Notes: a model not told the origin generated them from the sequence alone. DNA of 64,000 nucleotides from Stigonema ocellatum SAG 48.90 = DSM 106950 (GCA_016903675.1 JADQBA010000004.1:62001-126000); one strand, 5' to 3'. Numbered from the stretch's first letter, positions 24,980 through 34,739 are shown. Translations and numbers: made by a program.

Positions 24980-25943
24980 TTTACTTAAATCCCCTTCTGA
25001 AACGAATATCCTCATCGTGGACGATACCCCCGATAATCTACGGTTGTTAACCAAAATGCTAGAATCGCAAGGTTATGTCATCCGTAAATCCCTCAACGGG
25101 AGAATGGCATTGCAAGGTGCTGAGCGACATCCGCCAGATCTGATTCTGCTTGACATCAGTATGCCCGAAATGAATGGCTATGAGGTTTGTCAACAGTTGA
25201 AAGCATCAAAAACAACAGATCAAATTCCCATTATTTTTATTAGTGCCCTTGACAAAATCAATGATAAAGTCCAGGCATTTGAACTGGGTGGACAAGACTA
25301 TATCACCAAGCCCTTTCAAGAAATTGAAGTGCTAATCCGAGTCAAAAACCAGCTACTCATCAAACAGCAACGCCAACAACTTCTTGAACAAAATCAACGC
25401 CTAGAATATGAAATTCAAGAACGGCTGAAGGCTGAAGCAGAGGTAAGGCAGCTATCCCTAACTGATGAGTTGACAGGACTATATAATCGACGTGGTTTCT
25501 TTTGGCTAGCAAATCAGCAATTGAAAATTGCCCAACGCACACAAATATTATCCTGTCTTTTGTTTGTTGATTTAGATGGTTTAAAGCAGATTAATGACTC
25601 TCTAGGGCATGAAATGGGAGACAGAATGCTCGTTGACACAGCCCAATTACTAAAGCTAACCTTTCGTGATTCGGATATTATTGCCCGTTTAGGAGGAGAC
25701 GAGTTTGTCATATTTTTTCCCCTTTGCTCTAGCAATATAGATGAGTTTCATCTTCGATTGTCAGCAAATATTGAGCGCTTTAATCAACAGCATAATGACT
25801 CATATCAACTATCCTTAAGTGTTGGTTTCAAACAATGCTCTTTAAATGAAACCGTTTCACTAGAACAATTGATACAACAGGCTGACAAACTCATGTATGA
25901 GCACAAACGCGCTAAACGCCTCGCTGCTCAACATATGAAATAA
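24972..25943 (+). CDS. Response regulator with GGDEF domain (diguanylate cyclase)
   Basis: 323 residues: receiver domain (VDDTPDNLRLL, acceptor Asp about residue 59 in LLDISMPEMNG, Lys in YITKPF), a coiled linker (QQRQQLLEQNQRLEYEIQER), and a GGDEF domain with intact RLGGDEFVIFF (about residue 240) and DELTGLYNRRGF. It should make cyclic di-GMP. Its ATG lies inside the end of the phytochrome kinase gene, so the two are translationally coupled and form a light-to-c-di-GMP circuit. A short tandem ATTCATA repeat follows the stop. Confidence 0.93.
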   Translation: MANLLKSPSETNILIVDDTPDNLRLLTKMLESQGYVIRKSLNGRMALQGAERHPPDLILLDISMPEMNGYEVCQQLKASKTTDQIPIIFISALDKINDKVQAFELGGQDYITKPFQEIEVLIRVKNQLLIKQQRQQLLEQNQRLEYEIQERLKAEAEVRQLSLTDELTGLYNRRGFFWLANQQLKIAQRTQILSCLLFVDLDGLKQINDSLGHEMGDRMLVDTAQLLKLTFRDSDIIARLGGDEFVIFFPLCSSNIDEFHLRLSANIERFNQQHNDSYQLSLSVGFKQCSLNETVSLEQLIQQADKLMYEHKRAKRLAAQHMK

Positions 25944-26463
25944 TTCATAATTCATAATTCATAATTCATAATTTTTTTCACATCACTACCACCTTAAAAT
26001 TAATGAGATTCTCCTGACCAAGTTGCAACGCATCGCCATTAAATAGGCGGTATTGCACACCAGGAGTCAGAGGATTACCTGATATCTTGCACCTCTAAGT
26101 AAAAATTACAAATAACCAAATAAAGAGTTAATAAATTGACATCACTATCACAAATCTCAACAGTCCTCTTTTAGAGGACTTAAGCTATTAGCCTAGGACT
26201 TATAGTCCTAGGCGGATGGAGACATAGTCAGAAAACGTCATTCTACGGAGTCTTTTTTTTACATGCTATCAAGCTGGTGCAAGATGTCAGATACCCTCAC
26301 ATCTGTACCCCCTCAAATATAGCAATCCTATTTGAGATCTGAACAAAGGGGACTTTGAAGACTTGGGGGACTTGGGAGAAGTGTTTATAATTCCTCCACG
26401 AATTGCTGGGTATGAGAGCACTTCGCAGTTCAGCCGCGAATATGCTCGCATGTTTGGTCTTGA
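25944..26463. other. Gene-free stretch with repeats
   Basis: AATTCATAATTC tandem copies (25943-25970), the TIR element at 26079-26290, and a lone ATAGCAATCCTATTTGAGAT end at 26319. No ORF. Confidence 0.6.
26079..26290. repeat. MITE-like element, TIR CTGATATCTTGCACC
   Basis: Ends CTGATATCTTGCACC and GGTGCAAGATGTCAG are inverted. Inside is a CCTAGGACTTATAGTCCTAGG palindrome (of 21 bases with one mismatch). Relative of 7462-7576. Confidence 0.65.
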
Positions 26464-27222
26464 TTAGTTGGTTGTCAATCCACCATCGACGACCAGAGGT
26501 TGTCCAGTGATATAGCCAGCAGCATCAGAGCATAGAAAAACCACAGCTTGAGCGATTTCTTCTGCCTGACCCATCCGCCCCATTGGCACCATAGAGGCTA
26601 AATCATCCGCCGTGCTGCCCACCCCGTCAGCGAAGCGATCCATCATATCAGTCGCAATCAAGCCAGGATTAATCGCATTGATCCGAATGCCCTGTTTGGC
26701 ATAGTCGAGCGCTGCTGATCGCGTCAACCCCATAACGGCATGTTTACTCGCGATGTAAGGAGATACCCCTGGAAACGCAATCAACCCTCCGATTGAGGAG
26801 TTGTTGACAATCACCCCAGATCCTTGAGACAGCATTTGCTGAATCTCATATTTCATGCACAAAAAGAGTCCCCGCACGTTGATTGCCATGAGTTTGTCAA
26901 AGTCCTCGATCAATTGTTCGTGCAAGGGTTTTGGGGTTGACTCAATCCCTGCATTGTTGAAGGCACAATCGAGTCGTCCATACGTCTCGATGGTCTTTTG
27001 CACTAAGGTCTTAACATCTTCTTCACTGGATACATCTGAACGGACAAATAGGCATTCAGCGCCAGCATTACGAATCAGCGCAGCTGTTGTCTCTCCTTCT
27101 TGATCGCGTCTGCCTGAAAAAACCACCTTTGCACCTGCGCTTCCCAATGCTAGAGCAGCTGCTTTACCGATTCCTGAAGTTGCTCCAGTCACTAAAGCTA
27201 CTTTGTTCTGAAGTGTCATCAT
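26464..27222 (-). CDS. SDR-family oxidoreductase
   Basis: 252 residues from the ATG at 27222, which follows AAGGT; the frame upstream is open but lacks a site. Classical SDR: cofactor motif [12 protein letters not shown] (FNNAGIES), catalytic Ser in NSSIGG and YIASK, and C-terminal [16 protein letters not shown](P)-dependent alcohol/ketone oxidoreductase, substrate unknown (glucose 1-dehydrogenase-like group). It shares the region with three aldo/keto reductases. Confidence 0.92.
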   Translation of the reverse strand: MMTLQNKVALVTGATSGIGKAAALALGSAGAKVVFSGRRDQEGETTAALIRNAGAECLFVRSDVSSEEDVKTLVQKTIETYGRLDCAFNNAGIESTPKPLHEQLIEDFDKLMAINVRGLFLCMKYEIQQMLSQGSGVIVNNSSIGGLIAFPGVSPYIASKHAVMGLTRSAALDYAKQGIRINAINPGLIATDMMDRFADGVGSTADDLASMVPMGRMGQAEEIAQAVVFLCSDAAGYITGQPLVVDGGLTTN

Positions 27223-27484
27223 GCTTACCTTGTTAATTTCTGGATTGTCTCGCACTGCACCAATTTTGTCGCTAACACAACCTGATATCGATGAGCGCGG
27301 ATTGCTCTGCCCACCAATTGTTCATTATTGATAATTCGTAATTCGTAATTATCCCACGTATGAGTGCGCTTGCTCGAAATAATGATCTAAGCATTTTTCT
27401 AGTCTATAAATAAATATGGGTGTGCGTACCTAATTACGAATTACGAATTAGTAGTTATGTGGTCAGGAGGACGACTGCTTGGCT
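27223..27484. repeat. Spacer with AATTCGTAATT repeats
   Basis: Contains inverted runs of AATTCGTAATTCGTAATT (27320-27350) and AATTACGAATTACGAATTA (27433-27452). The same low-complexity family is at 45893-45930, 46075-46107 and 50195-50255. Confidence 0.7.
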
Positions 27485-28471
27485 TTACCGTCTGACTAAA
27501 TTCATCATCGCCTCTGGATAACGTGCGCCAGCAGCAACGCCGTGGGGTGATACTTCGTTAATTTGCTGTAGGTCTTCCGGTGTTAAAACGATGTCCACTG
27601 CTGCGGCATTCTCTTGTAAGTACTGCCGTCGCTTAGTACCGGGAATCGGAACAATATCCTCGCCTTGAGCCAGCACCCAAGCTAAAGCAAGTTGTGATGG
27701 TTTATACCCCTTTCTTGCAGCAATTTCCCCAATCTGCCGCACGAGTTCCAAATTTTTCTGAAAGTTTTCGCCTTGAAAGCGCGGTGACTGACGGCGATAG
27801 TCATCCTGTGGTAAATCCTCAAACTGTTTAATTTGTCCGGTTAAAAACCCTCGACCTAAAGGGCTGTATGCAACAAAGCCAATGCCCAGTTCTCGGCAGA
27901 TAGTAAGAATTTCATCTTCCGGGTCACGACTCCACAGGGAATACTCGCTTTGTAATGCAGTAATGGGATGTACAGCGTGGGCGCGGCGCAAGGTTTCCGG
28001 TCCGGCTTCCGAAAGTCCGATGTATCGTACCTTACCTTCCTTTACGAGTTCCGCGATCGCTTCAACTGTTTCTTCAATTGGGGTATTAGAGTCTACACGG
28101 TGCTGATAGTATAAATCTATTGTGTCCACACCCAAACGCCGAAGGCTGGCTTCGCAGGCAGAGCGGACGTATTCTGGTTTGCCATTTATACCGCGAGCGT
28201 TTGGGTCAGATGTGCGAACAATACCGAATTTGGTAGCGAGAATAACTTGCGATCGCCGATCGCCTATGGCACGTCCCACCAACTCTTCGTTAATGTACGG
28301 TCCGTACATATCAGCGGTGTCAAGGAAATTTATTCCTAAATCCAAGGCTTGATGAATGGTTGCAATTGCTTCATTGTCGTCGCGAGTGCCATAAAAGTCT
28401 GACATACCCATGCAGCCTAAGCCCATAGCGGAAACGGTAAGTCCACTTTTGCCTAATTGCCGAGGTTTCAT
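27485..28471 (-). CDS. Aldo/keto reductase
   Basis: 328 residues from the ATG at 28471, preceded by AAGGAG. TIM-barrel AKR with the tetrad Asp (DTADMYG, Tyr within), Lys (ATKFG) and His (YYQHRVD), and NADPH motif [13 protein letters not shown]. It resembles the YajO/AKR13 group that reduces aldehydes and dicarbonyls. Stress detoxification is the likely role. Confidence 0.93.
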   Translation of the reverse strand: MKPRQLGKSGLTVSAMGLGCMGMSDFYGTRDDNEAIATIHQALDLGINFLDTADMYGPYINEELVGRAIGDRRSQVILATKFGIVRTSDPNARGINGKPEYVRSACEASLRRLGVDTIDLYYQHRVDSNTPIEETVEAIAELVKEGKVRYIGLSEAGPETLRRAHAVHPITALQSEYSLWSRDPEDEILTICRELGIGFVAYSPLGRGFLTGQIKQFEDLPQDDYRRQSPRFQGENFQKNLELVRQIGEIAARKGYKPSQLALAWVLAQGEDIVPIPGTKRRQYLQENAAAVDIVLTPEDLQQINEVSPHGVAAGARYPEAMMNLVRR

Positions 28472-28743
28472 TGTTCTTACTCCTTTAGGTGATAGTATAA
28501 TTTGTCTATACCCTTCCCTCACATCATCAAGGCTTTGAGGATAAATTCATCTGACCAACGATAGACTCAGCAGCGATCAAGACTGTCAGCCCCTTTATGT
28601 TTGTCAACACAACATTTGTTATTTGATTGACAACTTGAGTATTAGCTATTTTCGTGAAACTCTGCATCTGAAGACAGGTGTAATTTGCTTTAACTGTAGT
28701 TTAAATAAACTAAACCAGAGATATTAAGGATACGAAGTAACTT

Positions 28744-29718
28744 ATGGAGTTCACTCAGTTTGGGCAAACAGATCTTAAGGTTTCAAAGATATGTTTTGGT
28801 ACCTGGCAAGCAGGCGGTGACTGGGGAAGTGTTGAGGAAGCTGACAATAAAGCTGCCATCAGGAAAGCTTTAGAACTGGGGATAAACTTCTTCGATACGG
28901 CGCAAGCCTATGGATTTGGAGCGTCTGAAAAGCTATTGAGTGAGGCACTCAAAGATGAACTTCACAATAGTCGAGACAAGATAGTTATTGCTACCAAAGG
29001 AGGTCTACGGAAAGAGGGAAACCAGGTCTTGCGGGACTGTAGTTCTAAGTGGCTCCGTCAGGGACTGGAGGATAGCCTACGCTTCCTCAACACTGACTAC
29101 ATAGACATCTACCAAATGCACTGGCCAGACCCGCACACTCCTTTCGAGGAAACAGCAAAAGTTTTGGATGAGTTTGTTAAGGAAGGCAAAATCCGCTATG
29201 TTGGAGTCTCAAACTATGATGCAGATCAAATGGCGGAGTTTGAGAAGACTCGTAAAATCGATGCCTTACAGCCGCCATACCATTTATTCCGACGAGAAAT
29301 AGAAAAGGATATTCTCCCCTATTGTCAGGAGCATGGCATTGGTGTGCTTGTCTATGGACCTATGGCTCACGGTCTTCTTACTGGTAGCCTCACTCCCGAT
29401 TGGAAGTTCTCTGAAGACGACTGGCGGAGCAAGAGTAAGTTATTTCAAGGCGAGTCTTTTCGGAAGAATCTTGAAGTCGTCAATAAGCTACAGAAGTTTG
29501 CCGAAGAGCGCGGTCATACAGTAGCTCAACTTGCTGTAGCATGGACACTTGCTAATCCAGTGGTAGATGTCGCGATAGTCGGTGCGCGTCGTCCTAAGCA
29601 TATAGAAGGTACCGCAGCAGCAGCAGAATTTCATCTCCCAGAAGCAGATCTCCAGCAAATAGAAGAAATTATGCGTGGAGCAGTTCCAGTCGGAGGTCCT
29701 TCACCAGAAGGCATGTGA
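28744..29718 (+). CDS. Aldo/keto reductase
   Basis: 324 residues, ATG 28744. The AKR catalytic residues are DTAQAYG, ATKGG and QMHWPD, with C-terminal IVGARRPKHIEGT for the cofactor phosphate. It belongs to a different AKR subgroup than the gene at 27485. It is divergent from that gene across about 270 bp that should hold both promoters. Confidence 0.93.
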   Translation: MEFTQFGQTDLKVSKICFGTWQAGGDWGSVEEADNKAAIRKALELGINFFDTAQAYGFGASEKLLSEALKDELHNSRDKIVIATKGGLRKEGNQVLRDCSSKWLRQGLEDSLRFLNTDYIDIYQMHWPDPHTPFEETAKVLDEFVKEGKIRYVGVSNYDADQMAEFEKTRKIDALQPPYHLFRREIEKDILPYCQEHGIGVLVYGPMAHGLLTGSLTPDWKFSEDDWRSKSKLFQGESFRKNLEVVNKLQKFAEERGHTVAQLAVAWTLANPVVDVAIVGARRPKHIEGTAAAAEFHLPEADLQQIEEIMRGAVPVGGPSPEGM

Positions 29719-29837
29719 CTTAGCTGTTGCGCGTTTATATTGCACTTTTATCCTAAGTCATGAGTTAATTGTGTGTTTTTTACTACCTACCAATAACTAA
29801 TGATTAATGACCAATAACAACCAAAAGGATACACATA

Positions 29838-30908
29838 ATGGATATCAATAGACGCAATTTCCTGAGAACAGCTTCGATTTCAGGTTTGGCAGCAGGACTA
29901 GCAGCTTCAGAAGGTCTTCTCAAACCATCCGTAGCTGCAAATGAATCCGGAAAGACAGAACAGACAAGCGCACAAGCAACGACCGCGAACAATGAGACGA
30001 GAAGCGGTGACATGATCTACCGGACACTAGGGCGCACAAAAGAAAAAGTCTCTGTAATTGGCTTGGGAGGTCACCACATCGGACGACAGAAAAACGAGCA
30101 GGACAGCATCAGGATCATCCGCAGTGCCATCGACCGTGGCATTAATTTCATGGATAATTCCTGGGATTATCATAATGGGGGCAGCGAAATTCGCATGGGC
30201 AAGGCACTCCAGGATGGCTATCGCGAAAAGGTTTTTCTCATGACCAAAATCGATGGTCGTACCAAAGCTGCCGCCGCCCTGCAGATCGACGAGTCTCTGA
30301 CACGCTTGCAGACCGATCGTGTGGACCTGATGCAATTTCATGAAATTCTTCGCCTTGAAGACCCAGACCGCATCTTTGCTCCTGGCGGTGCAATGGAAGC
30401 TATGTTAGCAGCACAAAAGGCAGGCAAGGTTCGCTACATCGGCTTTACAGGACATAAAGACCCCTTGGTTCATCTCAGGATGTTGGAAGTTGCAAATGAA
30501 AACAAATTTCATTTCGACACAGCGCAAATGCCACTTAACGTCATGGATGCTCATTTTCGGAGTTTTGAACACAAAGTCGTGCCTATGCTTGTAAAGAACC
30601 AAATTGCTGTGCTGGGCATGAAATCAATGGGCGATCAGAACATTTTGAAGAGTAATACTGTCAAACCCATCGAATGCCTCCACTATGCAATGAATCTACC
30701 AACTTCAACAGTGATTACAGGCATTGACAGCATGCAAATCCTAGACCAAGCGTTCGAGGCAGCCCGCACATTTAAGCCCATGAGTCAAGCACAAGTAGCA
30801 GCACTGTTGCAGCGAACTGCCGATGCTGCTGCCAAAGGACACTACGAACCATTCAAAACCACTAACAATTTTGACAGTACAGCCAAGAATCCACAGTGGC
30901 TAGGATAA
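29838..30908 (+). CDS. Tat-exported aldo/keto reductase-like protein
   Basis: 356 residues. The N-terminus MDINRRNFLRTASISGLAAG is a Tat signal (RRNFLR), so the folded enzyme is exported. A low-complexity Ala/Thr linker is followed by an AKR domain from YRTLGRTKEKVSVIGLGGHH: MDNSWDYHNGGSE, LMTKIDGR and QFHEI supply Asp, Tyr, Lys and His positions. The C-terminus IDSMQILDQAFEAAR is typical of this AKR subgroup. 119 bp after the previous gene, possibly cotranscribed. Confidence 0.9.
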   Translation: MDINRRNFLRTASISGLAAGLAASEGLLKPSVAANESGKTEQTSAQATTANNETRSGDMIYRTLGRTKEKVSVIGLGGHHIGRQKNEQDSIRIIRSAIDRGINFMDNSWDYHNGGSEIRMGKALQDGYREKVFLMTKIDGRTKAAAALQIDESLTRLQTDRVDLMQFHEILRLEDPDRIFAPGGAMEAMLAAQKAGKVRYIGFTGHKDPLVHLRMLEVANENKFHFDTAQMPLNVMDAHFRSFEHKVVPMLVKNQIAVLGMKSMGDQNILKSNTVKPIECLHYAMNLPTSTVITGIDSMQILDQAFEAARTFKPMSQAQVAALLQRTADAAAKGHYEPFKTTNNFDSTAKNPQWLG

Positions 30909-31050
30909 TATAGCGGTTCTCACTCGGAGTACATACAGAACGCCCTCACTCCCAACGCGCTATAGACATAGTCGTGAAAATGATGTAGGGGCGCAAGGCC
31001 TTGCGCCCCAAAAGCGGATTTCAACTATCTAATGCTTATAGGGATATTTC

Positions 31051-31104
31051 GTAGTGAGGGCTTCAGCCCTCAAGAACATGAGGACTAAAGTCCTCACTAC
31101 GAAC
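31051..31104. repeat. REP-like palindrome GTAGTGAGGGCTTCAGCCCT
   Basis: Arms GTAGTGAGGGCTTCAGCCCT and AGGACTAAAGTCCTCACTAC; the left arm has compensating changes (GGGCTTCAGCCC), so the small inner hairpin stays paired. Confidence 0.75.
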
Positions 31105-31330
31105 AAATGATCACAGACCTGTGTCCCTACTAGTGGTCTGTCAACCCAAAAATGACGGGTGGAGGCAGGGAGTAGGGAGTGGTTCGTCTTGGAGTGGGGA
31201 AAGATTTTGAGGACGTGAGCGATTTATTGCTTAATACGAACAGAACTTCTCCTCAACCCGTCAAAATGTATTTGACAGACTACTAGTAGTCTGTCAACGT
31301 TTTCTGTATATTCTTATTATTTTTTTCTAT

Positions 31331-31622
31331 AAATGGACTACTTAATTTGATTAACAGTCCTGAATTCTCATGCTTTTTTTCTGTTTTTTTGGGTTGAAGC
31401 ATAAGTTATATTTTATTAAATGATAAATATATATAGTATTTAGTTATAGATGAAGTCTCAAGTTCCTTTAATTATTTATTGCTTCTTATTGAGAATGCCT
31501 TTTGGTGGCTTTTACTTCCTAAAGCGTCCTTCTGGGGTTCTTTAATGTATTATTGAATTCTTGCTTAATTTATTTGGCTCAGTAATAACCGATTGTGACA
31601 CCTTTGGGTGCGGAATGTGGGA
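31331..31622. repeat. Dispersed block shared with 53659-53787
   Basis: Both places start TGGACTACTTAATTTGATTA, continue AGTCCTGAATT and a CATGCTTTTTTT run, and end CAGTAATAAC then GGGTGCGGAATGTGGG. Here about 160 bp of AT-rich DNA separate the two halves; at 53.7 kb they are adjacent. Confidence 0.7.
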
Positions 31623-31704
31623 TGTATTACACGGAAATACCTGATTTCCCTTATTGCATGTAATACACGGTAAACCTCGGCTTCTTTCCCCAAGTATTAC
31701 ACGG
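31623..31704. repeat. Three TGTATTACACGG motifs at 34-36 bp spacing
   Basis: TGTATTACACGG (31623), TGTAATACACGG (31659) and AGTATTACACGG (31693). The intervals end in similar T/C-rich runs. Regular spacing suggests protein-binding sites or a decayed tandem array; too few and too diverged for a CRISPR. Confidence 0.5.
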
Positions 31705-32145
31705 GTTCTGTTTTAGTCGATCACAATTCTTTTGTTTTCTTACCCTGTCAGGCATTAATTCCTTTCACCCTTTCAACCAGGAGCGAACGTACAGTAATTG
31801 GGTTAAGGGGCAGGCTTTGGGGGCGATCGCCTGAGATGCTGACGGTATTGATGTATAAACTGTGGCGGTTTAGCTATCTCATTGCCTAGATGAGCAAAGT
31901 GCCCTTTCCCAGCGTAGCAGCCAAGAAGCCCCGTTTTCCGTTCAAGAGCGTGTGAAGTGATGTGCAATCGTTGAAATGCTCGTTTGTACGATGACTCCTA
32001 TAGCCAAGTTTTATTACAAATTTACTATAAACTGCATAAGTTACGATGACTTGCACCTATATATTAGTTTGGCTATTTAAAATTATCAATTTTGATATCT
32101 ATCTAAAGAGATAAATTTTACACGTTTATTCTCTTTAGGTAGATT

Positions 32146-32946
32146 TTGAAAATTAATTATGCAATAATAAAGAGAAGATTTATAAAAGTAATAGTGGTCT
32201 TATATTATAAAATTATGCAATTTTTAATACAAAGCCTTTTACTGCTTCTAGAAACTATAAATACTTCTAAAGACAATATTTTGCGTGATCCTATATGGAA
32301 TTCTGTTGGTGTAGTTGTTGCTATAATTTTTGGAATATTATCGCTCTTAGTAGCTTGGAAACAGTTTCAAAGAAAATCACTTGAGTATCAACTTATTTCC
32401 GCAAACAATATTTTAGAAATACCTGATATACATGAAAAAATAGAAGTTCGCTTGAATTCAAATGTAATAAGAAATTTTTATGTAATTCTCCTTAAATTTA
32501 ATAATAAGGGTAATGCCACAATAGAAGAAAATGATTTTTCCGAAAAAATTACTATAGAACTCGGACAAAATGTTAAATTATTATCTGTCAAAATTCTGCA
32601 ACAACCTACTGCAAGAGAAGGATTAAGAGTTAGTCTTAAAGAAGACGGAGACAGAGGTTATGTAAGAATCGAACCATTTTTATTAAATGGCGGGGAATTT
32701 TTTACTTTACAAATAACTGCTGACTCTTTTGAAAAAGTTATGGTTAATGGTCGTATTTCAGGAGTTAAGAGGATTTTAGAATCCAATAGAACATCACCCA
32801 ACCTTAGTTATCTGATAATACTATTTCCAGCCATGATTTTAGGATACTTTTTATCAAAATTACCATTAAATTTGTTATTAATAATATTGAGTATAGTAAT
32901 CTTTTGTTTTTTCTTTTTTGCTATTCAATCAATGGCTGGAGTTTAG
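32146..32946 (+). CDS. Membrane protein of unknown function, AT-rich
   Basis: 266 residues from TTG 32146; the ATG at 32215 (MQFLIQSLLLLLETI) is an alternative and neither has a clear ribosome site. Layout: N-terminal hydrophobic segments (one at about 52-68, VGVVVAIIFGILSLLVAW), a soluble beta-rich domain (FYVILLKFNNKGNATIEEND...), and two C-terminal helices. The codon use is strikingly AT-rich compared with flanking genes, a sign of transfer. Not recognised. The gene at 32984 follows by 37 bp and is probably in the same unit. Confidence 0.65.
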   Translation: MKINYAIIKRRFIKVIVVLYYKIMQFLIQSLLLLLETINTSKDNILRDPIWNSVGVVVAIIFGILSLLVAWKQFQRKSLEYQLISANNILEIPDIHEKIEVRLNSNVIRNFYVILLKFNNKGNATIEENDFSEKITIELGQNVKLLSVKILQQPTAREGLRVSLKEDGDRGYVRIEPFLLNGGEFFTLQITADSFEKVMVNGRISGVKRILESNRTSPNLSYLIILFPAMILGYFLSKLPLNLLLIILSIVIFCFFFFAIQSMAGV

Positions 32947-32983
32947 ATTAAAAACGACGTAATAAAAGTGTAGTTCTCTAAGT

Positions 32984-33433
32984 ATGAATACTTTTCTTCG
33001 CAATAATGTATTACGTTCTCTCATATTATTATTTATTGGTTTTAGTGTTATTGTTGCTATTGGATGGAAAATTTCACCTCCGTTTATGAATTATGCAGAG
33101 GAAAAAATATCTCAAGAGACACTCGAACACATATGTGCAGACAGTAATATTTATCAAACAAAACTTAATAAAATAATACCAGATTTAGAAAAATATGATA
33201 TTAACCCAAGCTTAAAACTAAAGTCCGATATTCCTCATATTTATGAAGTGTTTAGGTGGACATGTGAATACGAATTCACCTCTAACGAAGCAGGAGGAGT
33301 TCGTCACCCATCTCAAGAGATTGGTCTAAGTTTAGACGACTATTGTCGGACTAAAAATAGAATACTAAAAAAATCCACTTATCATCACTACAATGATCCA
33401 AACAGTTGGTATTGTGTCAACCCTAATTTTTAA
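32984..33433 (+). CDS. Small exported or membrane-anchored protein, AT-rich
   Basis: 149 residues: N-terminal hydrophobic anchor or signal (SLILLFIGFSVIVAIGW), then a polar, Lys- and Tyr-rich domain with four cysteines (HICADS, WTCEYEF, DYCRTK, WYCVNP) that could form disulfides outside the membrane. Not recognised. It shares AT-rich composition and orientation with the gene at 32146. Confidence 0.65.
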   Translation: MNTFLRNNVLRSLILLFIGFSVIVAIGWKISPPFMNYAEEKISQETLEHICADSNIYQTKLNKIIPDLEKYDINPSLKLKSDIPHIYEVFRWTCEYEFTSNEAGGVRHPSQEIGLSLDDYCRTKNRILKKSTYHHYNDPNSWYCVNPNF

Positions 33434-33795
33434 GTATAAAATGGCATTGAGCCGAGATCCTTGTAAAATCATGCAAGATGGTTCGGAAACCCTTGTTATA
33501 TCTAGTTTTTAGCACTTTTTTAAACTTGAGCGCTACATATTTAAATCAGGAGCTACGGTTGACAATCGCGTGCGAGTGTGAATTTACCGATAATTTTTCC
33601 GTTGCTGGAACCATAATATTTCCGCGAAAAGGCTAAAACCCTGATTCTTTCGTTGAGTTTTCACCCTGAATTCTAGATCTAAGGAAGGATAACTTTTCCG
33701 GCGCAGAAAATCCGGTGATCGCACTTGTGAGGCATTGATGACTTGGCTGACGCTATACTAGTAGCATGAGTTGCTATTAGATTTAATGAGAGATA
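33434..33795. other. Gene-free stretch upstream of the XRE regulator
   Basis: No ORF. TAGTAGCATGAGTTGCTATTA near 33760-33780 is an imperfect palindrome 10-25 bp before the regulator's start and could be an operator. Confidence 0.4.
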
Positions 33796-34086
33796 GTGAT
33801 GAATGCAGTGCTAAGTCCACCAAAAGTAAGTAGAGTTCGTTGGAAGCTAAGATCCGTAATGGCTAAGCGAAAAATTACAAACAAAGCACTAGCCAGTGAG
33901 CTAAAGGTTCACCCGACTAGCATTTCTCGACTTAAAACCCAGGATGTGTTACCCGAGATTGGTGGGTCCGTGTTGTGTCAGCTAATTAATGCAATCAACG
34001 ACCTAAGCGTAGAAGGTTTTGGCTACTGCACTTTATCGGAACTGATTGAGCTAGTTCTTGGCGATGAACAGTGCGAACCTACATAA
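33796..34086 (+). CDS. XRE/Cro-type helix-turn-helix regulator
   Basis: 96 residues (GTG 33796 or ATG 33799). Residues 13-60 form a Cro/CI-like HTH: VRWKLRSVMAKRKITNKALA, then SELKVHPTSISRLKTQD, a typical recognition helix. The remaining part is helical and ends in a short acidic tail. Such stand-alone HTH proteins often control nearby mobile or defence genes; its target here is unknown. Confidence 0.8.
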   Translation: MMNAVLSPPKVSRVRWKLRSVMAKRKITNKALASELKVHPTSISRLKTQDVLPEIGGSVLCQLINAINDLSVEGFGYCTLSELIELVLGDEQCEPT

Positions 34087-34412
34087 AAAATTTCTCAATA
34101 ACTTCAGCATAAGGGAGGCGATTGCCCTTTGGGCAGCAGCAAAGCTGATCGCACCTTTAACAGGATCAACTCAGGCTAAAGAAAGACTTGCTGTTATAAA
34201 ATGCCAACTTTTTCTCTTTAGTTCCAAATTGAGTGTTGCAACAGCAATCAGGTAAGGCACTTCCAAGAAATAAATTTCCAGCCGTCAAACTCAAATCCCT
34301 CGTCGTAGTCGTAACCCACCAACACACGGCTGGAAATTTATTTTTCTGGATCTCCCTAAGAAACAACACGCGTACGTCTAATGCGACGCATTAACCCAGC
34401 TATCCTAGTTTT
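34087..34412. other. Gene-free stretch with a strong inverted repeat
   Basis: AATAAATTTCCAGCCGT (34268) and ACGGCTGGAAATTTATT (34327) form a perfect 17-bp stem with a 42-base loop. It could act as a terminator or be the ends of a tiny mobile element. Confidence 0.55.
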
Positions 34413-34604
34413 ATGGTGACTCGAAAGATTTTGATCCTGTCCTCAAATCCGAAAACTACCTCACGACTGCGTTTAGATGAAGAAATAAGAGAAATTGATC
34501 AAGGATTATATCGAGCTAGGCATCGGGATCAGTTTGAACTTGTACAGAGCTTGAAGTCCATAGATTTGAGGCGAATCACCAAAGTCTCACGTGTGAGAGT
34601 TTAG
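34413..34604 (+). pseudogene. N-terminal scrap of a CHAT/effector-associated protein
   Basis: 63 residues. KILILSSNPKTTSRLRLDEE then IREIDQGLYRARHRDQFEL is the conserved opening of cyanobacterial CHAT-domain and nSTAND-like proteins. After QFELVQ the sequence departs and stops, so the rest of the gene is gone. Such proteins act in signalling or anti-phage responses. Confidence 0.65.
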
Positions 34605-34654
34605 AAAATATCTTCGTTTGTCAATACCTCTTAGGAGTGAAAAAAATATTTCGA

Positions 34655-34739
34655 GAATGATAATTGTTTGAAATGGGGAGTCAGAGTCCAGTGACGCTGG
34701 ACTCTGACTCCCGTAAATTTGATTATCATTATCAATAAT
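34655..34739. repeat. Inverted repeat with terminator-like core and Fur-like flanks
   Basis: The core GGAGTCAGAGTCCAG / CTGGACTCTGACTCC (34677-34711) is a perfect stem with a five-base loop. Outside are GAATGATAATTGTTTGA and AATTTGATTATCATTATC, both close to the Fur box GATAATGATAATCATTATC. It lies at the 3' ends of both neighbours, so it may simply be a bidirectional terminator. Confidence 0.6.

Larger units (their letters stand above)
30909..32145. other. Long gene-free stretch of repeats and AT-rich DNA
   Basis: 30962-31015 begins TAGACATAGTCGTGAAAA, also seen at 36466. 31051-31104 is a REP palindrome. 31130-31300 carries CTAGTAGTCTGTCA ends. 31331-31622 shares blocks with 53659-53787. 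Three TATTACACGG copies lie at 31623-31704. No credible ORF. Confidence 0.6.

Noticed and set aside
31623..31704. Possible CRISPR array (motif at 34-36 bp spacing)
   Set aside because: Only three short, diverged motifs; the intervals are not unique spacers between conserved full-length repeats, and no cas genes are present.
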